DNA from: Impatiens glandulifera | Lineage: Eukaryota; Streptophyta; Magnoliopsida; Ericales; Balsaminaceae | NCBI RefSeq assembly: GCF_907164915.1 | Contig: NC_061862.1 | Span: 63,614,228-63,678,227, forward strand | Direction of reading: 5' to 3' | DNA: 64,000 nt | Shown here: positions 51,561-61,358 of the stretch, one piece after another | Layout: every line of letters starts with the position of its first letter | How positions within the stretch are numbered: the stretch's first letter is position 1 | Position numbers and translations under genes: made by a program | The notes under the pieces: generated by a model | What the model was told of the DNA's origin: nothing | Database searches by the model: none | What the model saw: only the letters and a program-made list of their open reading frames with translations

Positions 51561-52380
51561 TTCAAAAAATCCAAAAATATTTTGGAACCAAACCCCCATT
51601 TTCTAAAAAATGGTATTCTCAAGGTTAGAAAGTAACTCTCAAGATTCTTTTGGATATTTCCAAAAGCAAATGTTTTTCTAAGGTCTTGTTTGATTATACT
51701 CTCTAATATATTTTTCTGATATTTTCAGGTTTTGTTAAATCTGAACCTCAACGCAACAGGTACACACCTCCTTTAAATAATTTTGTACAATTATTTAAAG
51801 TATATCCTCATTTAGGACCACTAGACTACTAATTAAAAATAAGGAATGTTATAATTAGATTTATAGAAGCCATACTTTGTTTATTTTAGAAGGATTTTGA
51901 ACACCGTCCTTAAACGGGCGTAGATAACGTAGCGCGAAACCCCTTTCCCGAGCGTAAACAGACAATGAACCATTTTTTTTTCAGAAACTCTAGTATAAAT
52001 ACGTTTGTACACGTATCATTTTATTGATTTTTATAAAATCTCTTGACGACTCTGATTTTCAAATAAATAATCTTTAAATTAATTATGTTTAATTGATTTA
52101 AATCGGGTCAGGTTAAATTGTTATTTAGCCTCCTAGATTATTAATGTTTGAACAAATGATTAATTATTTTTACATAATTAATTTCTTATTGCTCCAAGTA
52201 TTTTCAAAACCTTTTAAAAAATTAAATGTTTCATTTTAAAAGATGTCTGGCACGCAAACCAAGATTAAAATTATCGAACCTTAAGCTGCCTCACGGTAGT
52301 CTTTCCATATTGCTACGTGTCTCACAAGCATGTGATAAGCTATAGAACGGGACATAGACCGGGGGATCGATTACAACATT

Positions 52381-52444
52381 TTTCTTATTTTAACTTAATT
52401 AATTATTTAATCAATTTTCTTTTTTTATTTAACTTATTCTAACC
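52381..52444 (-). repeat. 5' LTR of the large Copia, outer part
   Basis: ttcttattttaacttaatta ... ttattctaacc matches the end of the LTRs at 32674 and 59372. Separated from the rest of the LTR by the long-LTR insertion. Confidence 0.85.
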
Positions 52445-53862
52445 AAATTTATTCATTAAAAATCAATAAGGAGAATAATTAAGGATATCAATTTTTTTAT
52501 TCAATTAAAATTTAAAAGCAATAGGTAAAATACATTGATTATATAATAAGATTTTAGTTACACTTTATTTCACAAACCATTTACTATTAAGAATAATTTT
52601 TTTGTTATTAAAATACATGTATTACATAATAATATTAACATTTACCTTTTATTTTACTATATATATATATTAATATATGTACATTAATAATATAAATTTT
52701 ATTAAAATATTAAATATATTCATTAAAATCATTAAATTAATCAGAGAAATAAAATTATTTAAAAGAGAATTAAGAAGAGAGAGTTTATCAAATCAATAAT
52801 TTATTAAATTAAAATTTGTAAAATAGAATTAAAATGCATGAATTGGAGAATAATTAGAGTTTATTTATTAAAATAAAATCTTCTATAAATATTTTTATTT
52901 AATTCAATCACATATTTCTTATCTAATGAAAAAGAATTAATTAATTTTTTATTTTAACACTATTAAAATATAATTATAATTCTCCTTTCTTATTTATAAA
53001 TCCATGTTAAAAAATAATTATAATTGTAATAATAATAATGACAAAATACAAATTTTAAAATAAGATTTATGTTCTACACTTTATTTCACAACTATATCTT
53101 ACTAAAGATAAGAACGAGTATTAAAATAATAAAAATTTAAAAATTAACCCTAAAATTTCATATATAGATTACATAACATTATTAAATCTATCTCACAACT
53201 ATATATTAAATATTAATAATAGAGTTTATTAAAATAATTTTTTTTTACTCATTCAAAATCATTAAATTAATAATCCCGAAATAAAATTTTTATTTATCAA
53301 AACAATAAATTTAACCAATTTAAGTTTTAAAAATATGCATAAAATGTATGAATTACATAATAAGATTTAAAACACCTATTTTCATACTATATATTATTAA
53401 GGATAGAAATTTTAGTAAAATATAATAAATTTATTTATTAAACATCTTTAAAAAAAAATCTATAGAAATATATGGATGACATAAATGGCATAACATAACT
53501 TTATAGATTTATCTTTTATTTCACGACTATATATTATGCCAGTAAAAATGCAAAGAATGACAGCAAAAGTATTGGATAAAGAAACAGACCCGAGGAAATG
53601 GAGGGCCAAATCATTTTAAGCAAAGAGAAAAGTCAATAGTACACAGAGTACCTCAACCTACATTACCTATAAGACTGGAATCTCCTAAAAAAAGAGGAGT
53701 ACGATACTATTGTGAGCTGGTCTGTTGAAACTTTGAGAGAGCTCTCTAAATGCCCCAAAACCAGAGTCTACTTCATCAAGAACAATTCTAATTAGAATGT
53801 AGACTAGGTCTACTTCATCAAGATTAAATGATAACAACTTAATTTGATTTCACAACTATATA
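52445..53862. other. AT-rich region upstream of the peptide gene, with a 0.5-kb segment missing from unit 2
   Basis: No gene recognised. About 53363-53861 has no counterpart in unit 2. It contains a worn copy of the 85-bp repeat (53430-53545) and a less AT-rich piece (53545-53830) with short frames in both directions and a direct repeat gtctacttcatcaaga. The origin of that piece is unknown. Confidence 0.5.
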
Positions 53863-53869
53863 TATGTTG

Positions 53870-54075
53870 TGTTCATCTCTATCTCTATATAAGATATTAT
53901 TTTTTTCTTATTACTTATATATTACTTAAAATGAAAAAAAATATATTATATTTTATTAACATTCTTCAAGTACTTATTTCTTTTTATTGAATATTATAGT
54001 TCTTATTTTGATTAATGTTATTAATATTTATTATAATATAATTTTATTTCATTGTTTATGATATTAAGATATAAA
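53870..54075 (+). pseudogene. Decayed promoter, exon 1 and intron of the Cys-rich peptide gene, unit 1
   Basis: Colinear with 54462-54693 of the intact gene: 'gtgttcatct' leader, TATATAAG at 53886, ATG at 53931 followed by a hydrophobic frame (MKKNILYF versus MGKNSLLL), then intron-like sequence with 'atttatttc.ttttta', 'ttaatgttattaatattta' and 'tttcattgttta.gatatt'. It stops where the acceptor and exon 2 should be. No cysteine exon follows, so it cannot make the peptide. Confidence 0.7.
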
Positions 54076-54109
54076 TTTTATTAAAATATAATAAATATAT
54101 TTATTAAAC

Positions 54110-54410
54110 ATCTTTAAAAAAATCGTATAGAAATACATGAATTTAATGACATAACTTTATAGATTTACTTTATATTTCACAACGATATTATACCATCTTT
54201 TAAAAAATCCTATAGAAATAAATGGATTTAATGACATAACTTTATAGATTTAGTTTTTATTTCACAACGATATTGTACCATCTTTAAAAAAAATTCTATA
54301 AATATACATGGATTTATTGACATAACTTTATAGATTTACTTTTTATTTCACAACGATATTATACCATCTTTAAAAATATCCCTAAAATGTATTGGATTAC
54401 ATGATAACAA
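54110..54410. repeat. 85-86-bp tandem repeat upstream of the peptide gene, unit 1
   Basis: Unit heads (atcttt) at 54110, 54195, 54280 and 54366. Each unit contains 'gacataactttatagattta' and 'tttcacaacgatatt.tacc'. The last unit is partial and runs into the gene promoter. Confidence 0.9.
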
Positions 54411-54477
54411 TATTGACTTAGATTCACAACCATCACTTTTACTTGATTTCACAGCTATATATTTGTGTTGGTCTCTC

Positions 54478-54485
54478 TATATAAG
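54478..54485 (+). promoter_or_regulatory. TATA box of the Cys-rich peptide gene, unit 1
   Basis: TATATAAG 50 bp upstream of the ATG, implying a leader of roughly 20 nt. Same spacing in unit 2. Confidence 0.6.
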
Positions 54486-54527
54486 ATACATATTTTCTTG
54501 CTTAGTGCTTATATATTACTTAAAGAT

Positions 54528-54887
54528 ATGGGGAAAAATTCTCTTCTATTAACTGTTTTCATAATTTTATTGGGTATTTATTTCTTTTTATTTAATAATA
54601 AAACTTAGATTGATTATTGTTCTTATTTTGGTTAATGTTATTAATATTTATAATTATTAAATAATTTTATTTCATTGTTTACGATATTTGTAGGTTTACT
54701 ATTCTCAGAGTCTACAGCACCATGTCGATCGGCCAATGATTGTCCACCATGCCTCCGCGCACCAAACTTTAGAATAGTTTGTTTTAGAGGTCAATGTGAT
54801 TGTCTTATAGATAGCATAAATGAAAGACTTTCCACTGTTAAGTCTACACAATATACATCAAGTGAGACAAATTACAATTCTAATTAG
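54528..54887 (+). CDS. Small secreted six-cysteine peptide (late-nodulin/NCR-like or defensin-like), copy 1
   Basis: Two exons, 54528-54573 and 54694-54887, joined by a 120-bp GT/AG intron in phase 1, giving 79 residues. Residues 1 to about 24 (MGKNSLLLTVFIILLG...) are a signal peptide, with likely cleavage near SESTA. The mature part has cysteines spaced C-x5-C-x2-C-x9-C-x4-C-x-C, with DCPPC and the end C-x4-CDC. A polar tail of about 26 residues rich in Ser, Thr and Asn follows. A signal-peptide exon plus a Cys exon, and the C-x5-C...C-x4-C-x-C skeleton, match plant late-nodulin/NCR and related defensin-like peptides (family knowledge). Those act as antimicrobial or signalling peptides, or on endosymbionts in some legumes. 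The role here is unknown. Only short ORFs would show without splicing. Confidence 0.75.
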
Positions 54888-54938
54888 ATTTTAAATTCAT
54901 AAGGTAAAAATAGGAGATGAACTTAGGTCTAATTAATG

Positions 54939-54944
54939 AATAAA
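54939..54944 (+). terminator. Poly(A) signal of copy 1
   Basis: AATAAA 52 nt after the stop, followed by the T/G-rich tgtattttgtttg. Conserved in copy 2. Confidence 0.55.
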
Positions 54945-55656
54945 ATGTATTTTGTTTGATGTTGTGGTGTTATTTTATTATCAAATATAATTTTAATTTA
55001 ACTCTTAATCAAACAAATTTATTTAACTAAAATCAGATTAAAAAACATAATTTTCTCTAATAATAAGCTTCCCAAAAATATAAATATTTTTAAATATATA
55101 ATAATTTTCTAAATCATAATATTTTTAATATACTGAATATAAACATATAAATAATTTTCATACAGTTTATTCTAAATTTGTATATATCAAATTTTAAAAT
55201 ATATATGATCAGCTAAATAAATTAACAATAATATAGTAAGAATAATTCATTAATAAATAGATAGGGAAAAGTTACACACATGCAATCTCACATAAATAAA
55301 CACAGTCTTTTATTATCATTAATATTTTTTTAAATATATAATTTTAACATATTTTATTTTAATTATAGATAATTTTTAAATTTGATGAAAATAAAAATTA
55401 GTTATATAGTTAATTTTTAACATAGTTTTGATCATATTTATTATTTCTAAATTATATATATATACACTTACCTATCTAAAATAATAAATCCATAAATATT
55501 TGTAAATATTTATACAAAATATATATACATGTATTTAACAAATATGTAAATCCATATATAATTTACACGTAATTATTTTAAATTACATTATATATTTAAA
55601 TTTTCAATTACAAAGTGATAATAATAATTAATAAGAGATTATATATGATTTATTTT

Positions 55657-55691
<35 letters not shown>

Positions 55692-57945
55692 ATTACATAT
55701 TAATTTTATTATTTAAACCGTTAAAAAATATTTTACAATAAATATGTCAATAATAAAAAAATGATGTATCTGTCCATTTTATGATAAATAATAAATAAGA
55801 GATATAATAAAGTTAACACACAACTTATATTAAATTATAAATTGTTTTTTTTATATGATAAAAATAATTGATATAAGATATAATACCACTTTTTTGGGAT
55901 AAAAAAGTAATTCTTATTAATTAAAAAAATAGTTTATAAATAAAAAATAATAAAAAAATTATGTTTAATTAAAATTAATGGTGTGAGTAAAGATAAATAT
56001 AAACTATATAATTAAATTTTTAACAAAATATTAAATTGATATAATTAACTAAATTAATAATAATCATATAAGACCAGTAAAACTCTGAAAGATTAACTAA
56101 TTAATAAAAATAAAAATATCTGAGAGAGTGATTGGAGGACATAGAGAACAATCTTAATTATTATAATAGATTTCATTTATACTATACTTTACTATGTTAA
56201 AGGGGAGACTTATAGCTTGTTTGATATGAGTTTTTTTTTTAGTTTTATGTGTTTTGAGTAAAAAAGTTTGACGAGTATTTTACCTTCTAAATAGATGAAA
56301 TTGAAAATTTGAAAAAAAATTATTAAATAAAAAATATTTTGATAGATAAAAGAAATTATAAAAAAAATGAAATAAAAAAAAAATATTAGATTTTAAGTAA
56401 AATTTTTCTCAAAATTAAACCAATATTAAACAAATTATAAGAGCTGTCTTTTTAATCACATTATTATAATTTTAAAATTAAATTATTTATTTTATTAATT
56501 AAAATACTAAAATATTTTTATTTTTTATCATTATGAAAATGAAAATTTTAATATAATAAAAATATTTTAATAATTTAATTAAGTAAAAACTCATATAAAT
56601 TTTCTTTATTAATTAAGTTTTCTAGAAAACAATCATAAAAAAAATCTTTAAATAACCAAGATGACAAATTCTAAAGCTTCTCATTAAAACCGTTAAAAGA
56701 TTGTACGTAACTTCATTATATTTTATTTTATTTTATTTTATTGAATTAAGAAGAACTATTCTCATGATTAAGAATATCAATGAGGTAGATTAATGAGTAG
56801 AGTGGCAATGCGTTACCATCCCAACCTAATTTTATTTCTGAGATTTTTTTTCTTCTATTCCTGTCATGTTTGGTTTCGAGAATCTTCACGGGCACATTAA
56901 TAAACACCTTTGTCATGTTTGGTTTCAGGAATTTTATTTTTGGTCCGAGAATCTTTATGAGCACATTTATAAACACTTCTATCATGTTTGGTTTTAGGAA
57001 TCCTCTTTTATTTGAATTATATTCTTTTTATTTGACATGTAGTTGAATATGAATGAGTAAGGATGATGATATTTATGTTCTATTTTTCAAATTAATAAAC
57101 ACCTCAATCAGAAGAAGAAAGTTTTACATAAATTATTATATTTATAAGAGTTTTAAATTATTTTTTTATAATAATATGAATTTTTAATATATTATATAAT
57201 AAAATATTTTTATATAATTATAAATTGAACGGTTAAATTGGGGCTCCTTATTAATTATGATTTTAAATTTCATTTTTAAACATCACAATTTCATTTTTAA
57301 ACATCACAATTTCAGGCTTATAGTTAAAGTTATACTTGAGGATATTTTGTCTTAATGATTTCAAACGCCTTTAAATTATTATTTTCATTTATAAACTTAT
57401 TATCACCATTAATTTCATAAAATTAGTAGTAAAAACCTTTAATTCACTAAAATTGACATTATTTATTTATAAGTTTCACTTAGATAATAAGTTGATTTCG
57501 TTTGAAATCGTTATAACATAACCTCGTTTTGTATAATTGTAATATTAAAAAGGCCCAAATTATGAGGATTCAAATAATATATCCATAACTTTTAATTGAC
57601 CTTCAATAAAGAGTCTAAATTTGACAATTCAATCTATAACATTATCACTAATATTTTTTTTAGAAAATATTATATAAATGCGGGAATTCCACAAAATCGA
57701 ATAGAACAAAAGTAATGTGTAAAGAAATCTCCAAAATAGAACGAATCAGAGATAGTAAATACATTTTTCGACCCGTTTCATTCTTTTCCCTAGGTCTAAA
57801 CTCTACTGAAGTTTAAATCATTTTCTTATCAAATCAGGGCGACAAAAACGTAAAGATCCAATCGATCAAAATTAAATTGAAAATCAAATTATTTGAACCA
57901 ACTAAAGAGTAGTAGCAATTTGATGAGTTAGTTGAGTGTTGACCT
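54945..57945. other. AT-rich spacer downstream of copy 1
   Basis: Gene-free. Contains a (TA)n tract (55661-55689) and, at 56790-57000, three close repeats of 'tcatgtttggttt' with 'gagaatctt' and 'gcacat', probably a worn MITE. From 57000 it is paralogous to 24330-25530. Almost all of it is duplicated at 61360-64000. Confidence 0.6.
55661..55689. repeat. (TA)n microsatellite, unit 1
   Basis: About 29 bp here against about 15 bp at the matching place in unit 2 (62081-62095). Confidence 0.85.
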
Positions 57946-57949
57946 TTGT

Positions 57950-59372
57950 GATCTTCATTGGATCGTCAGTGATGACATACCACATATCATCTTCTTGAGC
58001 AACCAAATGATCTTGTATTCTGATCTTCCAGTCATCATAATCTTCCTTTGAGAACATTGAGATTTTGTTTAGGATAGACATGATTCAAGTATCTGTTTTG
58101 CTTGAGAATAAAAAACCAAGCTCTGATACCACTTGTTAAGATCGATGACAATAATAGAAGGAGGTTGAATATTGTTGTACTAATTATCAGTTTCAATTCG
58201 ATTTTAATCCTGATAAAGATGAAAATCTATTTCTATTCTTCACAAATCGTCGCAAACTCTTGAACGGATTCAAGTGCAGAATGTGCTTGCTAAATTTGAA
58301 GCGGCAGATACAAGACTGTAATATGCAGTAAGTAAATGACAAAAGAGTTTTATGGATGTTCGGAGATAACACTCCTACGTCACCCCTTCTTCTATTTTCA
58401 GAAAGATTTTCACTAGAATACTTTGATCGTATAGCGATTGCACAAACCCAATCAGACCACAGGACTTAACAACTGCCTATTTCTAAACTCCTAGCTATCG
58501 CTCACTATTGAACAGACAGCGTTCTGTTCAACCTACAATACTAAAAATACACTCAGATAAAACTGTAAACAATAACTCATCTTAGCTTAGTGAATTACAT
58601 AATAATCTTAGAGAGAGTAGTCACAACGCTAAGCAATTCGGAAGTCGTGTGAGAGCTCGCTCACCGCTGTACTTTGATCACCTTTTATAATAAAGTCGTA
58701 GCAACGTTTGAATCTGTCTCTTGGATACGTGTCAACTTTTTGATGGATGTACGCTAGGAGTACATGATAGTACATAATAATATATTCGTTGGAATGTGGC
58801 GTACTGGATTGTACTACGGAATATTCGGAAGAACGTGGTGTATTGGAAGGTACAACACGACCTAGTGGAATTATTGTGAACGTGGTAGTAATGCAATTTT
58901 GACGTGTTAAGCTAACATGGCAGACGACTTATAGCGAACGCTGCTGTTTGCTATGCTGATGAGCTATGCAATTAAGCGGATGTTTCTTCAGAAGACTACT
59001 GAAGCAATGCGTCTGCTCGCGCTTTTTCAGGCTGCTGCTGAAGCAATACGTCTGAACACGCTTCATTAGGCTGCTGCCGAAACAAGGCGTCTGCTCGAGC
59101 TTCTTCAAGCTGCTGCCGAAGTAAAGCGTTTGCTCGCGTTTTTTCAGGCTGCTGCCGAAGCAAGGCGTCTGCTGAGTTGTACGTACCTGCGCATTAAACA
59201 TTTGCACAACTTAGGTTGTTAATGAACACATCATTAAAAATCATTAAAATTATGTCGTATTGATTAAACTTTTTTTTATTCACTTAAGTTCATTTTAATC
59301 CATTAACACATTTGTCTTGATTTAACTTAATTAATTATTTAATCAATTTTTTTTATTTAACTTATTCGAACC
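57950..59372 (-). mobile_element. Truncated SIRE-like Copia: gag head, primer site and intact 5' LTR
   Basis: 57950-58133 matches the gag start of the large Copia (MSILNKISMFSKEDYDDWKI on the minus strand, start about 58082) and holds a good primer site (58120-58133). 58134-59372 is a whole LTR of 1239 bp with minus-strand TATAAAAG at 58682-58689. The Copia stops abruptly at 57950, the duplication junction, so this is a duplicated piece and not an independent insertion. Confidence 0.85.
58984..59175. repeat. 39-bp minisatellite in LTR U3, 5 units
   Basis: Same unit and number as 47417-47610, diverged in sequence. Its multiple-of-three length gives a 92-codon frame on the minus strand (59207-58929) made of repeated 13-residue blocks, not a gene. 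Confidence 0.88.
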
Positions 59373-60314
59373 AAATTTATTCATTAAAAATTAATAAAGA
59401 GAAGAATTAAGGATAGAGAAAATCTATCAAGCTAACCAATTTTTTTATTCAATTAAAATTTAATATAAATATGTAAAATACATAGATTATATAATAAGAT
59501 TTTAGTTACACTTTATTTCACAAACCATTTACTATTAATATATTTTTTTTAATTATTAAAATACATGTATTACATAATAAAATTAACTTTATAGATTTAC
59601 CTTTTATTTTAATATATATATATATATATATATTAATATATGTACATTAATAATATAAATTTTATTAAAATATTAAATATATTCATTAAAATAATTAAAT
59701 TAATCAGAGAAATAAAATTATTTAAAAGAGATTTAAGAATAGAGAGTTTATCAAATCAATAATTTATTCAATTAAAATTGGTAAAATAGAATTAAATGCA
59801 TGAATTAGAGTTTATTTATTAAAATAAAATCTTCTATAAAATTTTTATTTAATTCAATCACATATTTCTTATCTAATGAAAAAGAATTAATTAATTTTTA
59901 TTTTAACAATATTAAAATATAATTATAATTATCCTTTCTTATTTATAAATCCATGTTAAAAAATAATTATAATTGTAATAATAATAATGACAAAATACAA
60001 ATTTTAAAATAAGATTTATGTTCTAAGCTTTATTTCACACCTATATCTTACCAAGGATAGGAATAAGTATTAAAATAATAAAAATTTAAAAATTAACCCT
60101 AAAATTTCATATATAAATTACATAACATTATTAAATTTATCTCACAACTATATATTAAATATTAATAATAGAGTTTATTAAAATAATATTTTTTACTCAT
60201 TCAAAATCATTAAATTAATAATCCCGAAATAATTTTTTTATTTATCAAAACAATAAATTTATCCAATTTAAGTTTTAAAAATATGCATAAAATGTATGAA
60301 TTACATAATATATA

Positions 60315-60520
60315 TTTTGTGTTCATCTTTATATAAGATATTATTTTTTTCTTATTACTTATATATTACTTAAAATGAAAAAAAATATATTATATTTTAT
60401 TAACATTCTTCAAGTATTTATTTCTTTTTATTGAATATTATAGTTCTTATTTTGATTAATGTTATTAATATTTATTATAATATAATTTTATTTCATTGTT
60501 TATGATATTAAGATATAAAT
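60315..60520 (+). pseudogene. Decayed promoter, exon 1 and intron of the Cys-rich peptide gene, unit 2
   Basis: Duplicate of 53870-54075: TATATAAG at 60330, ATG at 60375, intron-like sequence, no acceptor and no cysteine exon. Confidence 0.7.
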
Positions 60521-60553
60521 TTTATTAAAATATAATAAATATATTTATTAAAC

Positions 60554-60855
60554 ATCTTTAAAAAAATCGTATAGAAATACATGAATTTAATGACATAACT
60601 TTATAGATTTACTTTTTATTTCACAACGATATTATACCATCTTTTAAAAAAATCCTATATAAATAAATGGATTTAATGACATAACTTTATAGATTTACTT
60701 TTTATTACACAACGATATTATACCATCTTTAAAACAAATTCTATAGATATACATGGATTTATTGACATAACTTTATAGATTTACTTTTTATTTCACAACG
60801 ATATTATACCATCTTTAAAAATATCCCTAAAATGTATTGGATTACATGATAACAA
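60554..60855. repeat. 85-86-bp tandem repeat upstream of the peptide gene, unit 2
   Basis: Unit heads at 60554, 60639, 60725 and 60811. Same number of units as unit 1. Confidence 0.9.
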
Positions 60856-60922
60856 TATTGACTTAGATTCACAACCATCACTTTTACTTGATTTCACAGC
60901 TATATATTTGTGTTGGTCTCTC

Positions 60923-60930
60923 TATATAAG
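60923..60930 (+). promoter_or_regulatory. TATA box of the Cys-rich peptide gene, unit 2
   Basis: TATATAAG 50 bp before the ATG, as in copy 1. Confidence 0.6.
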
Positions 60931-60972
60931 ATACATATTTTCTTGCTTAGTGCTTATATATTACTTAAAGAT

Positions 60973-61301
60973 ATGGGGAAAAATTCTCTTCTATTAACTG
61001 TTTTCATAATTTTATTGGGTATTTTTTTTTATTTAATAATAAAACTTAGATTGATTAATATTTATAATTATTAAATAATTTTATTTCATTGTTTACGATA
61101 TTTGTAGGTTTACTATTCTCAGAGTCTACAGCAACATGTCGATCGGCCAATGATTGTCCACCATGCCTCCGCGCACCAAACTTTAGAATAGTTTGTTTTA
61201 GAGGTCAATGTGATTGTCTTATAGATAGCATAAATGAAAGACTTTCCACTGTTAAGTCTACACAATATACATCAAGTGAGACAAATTACAATTCTAATTA
61301 G
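60973..61301 (+). CDS. Small secreted six-cysteine peptide (late-nodulin/NCR-like or defensin-like), copy 2
   Basis: Exons 60973-61018 and 61108-61301, phase 1 junction, 79 residues. Identical to copy 1 except Pro to Thr just before the first cysteine (STATC versus STAPC). The intron is 89 bp, shorter than in copy 1. Signal peptide, six-cysteine spacing, TATA position, upstream repeat array and poly(A) signal are all kept, so both copies look able to work. With one replacement in the whole frame while the surrounding AT-rich DNA carries many small indels, the coding part may be under constraint, though the recent date of the duplication explains much of the identity. Confidence 0.75.
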
Positions 61302-61352
61302 ATTTTAAATCCCTAAAGTAAAAATAGGAGATGAACTTAGGTCTAATTAATG

Positions 61353-61358
61353 AATAAA
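61353..61358 (+). terminator. Poly(A) signal of copy 2
   Basis: AATAAA 51 nt after the stop, same context as copy 1. Confidence 0.55.

Larger units (their letters stand above)
47734..52375 (+). mobile_element. Long-LTR element, probably a solo LTR (LARD or Ty3/Gypsy type), inserted in the Copia LTR
   Basis: Begins TGTAAGCATG and ends GATCGATTACA (TG...CA), flanked by the 5-bp duplication acatt at 47729-47733 and 52376-52380. The Copia LTR is continuous once it is removed. Without its own nested insertion it is about 3.4 kb. It has a TATA motif (ctataaatac, about 49977), a leader, a 160-bp tandem repeat, a GGACCGAG-word array and no coding domain. A relative lies at 27561-29770. The degenerate word cttgacgactctg at about 52040 recalls the start of Tat-lineage internal regions, so the lineage is tentative. 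Confidence 0.7.
31131..52444 (-). mobile_element. SIRE-like Ty1/Copia retrotransposon with extra 3' ORF, interrupted by nested elements
   Basis: The minus-strand order is LTR (52444 to 46571, split), primer site, gag, protease, integrase, reverse transcriptase and RNase H (46518-41501), extra ORF (40778-32813, split), polypurine tract (about 32675-32695) and LTR (32674-31131). Without the nested elements it is about 12 kb, typical of the SIRE/Maximus lineage. The flanks aaatc (31126-31130) and aaatt (52445-52449) may be a worn target-site duplication. Both LTRs are about 1.23 kb once a repeat expansion in the lower one is discounted. The element is dead: pol contains many stops and frameshifts. 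It contains a Copia (35462-40206) and a long-LTR element (47734-52375). Confidence 0.85.
46397..57945. repeat. Tandem duplication unit 1 (about 6.9 kb plus a 4.6-kb later insertion)
   Basis: From the gag head of the Copia (46397) through its 5' LTR and right flank to 57945. Unit 2 repeats the same order from about 57950. Position offsets agree once the 4647-bp insertion is removed (6916 at the LTR start, 6928 at the LTR end). Confidence 0.88.

Noticed and set aside
54110..54410. CRISPR-like array
   Set aside because: Units are contiguous 85-86-bp tandem repeats without distinct spacers, in a plant nuclear genome.
58929..59207. 92-codon minus-strand ORF with repeated 13-residue Cys-containing blocks
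   Set aside because: Same minisatellite on the other strand; no start context, promoter or conservation independent of the repeat.
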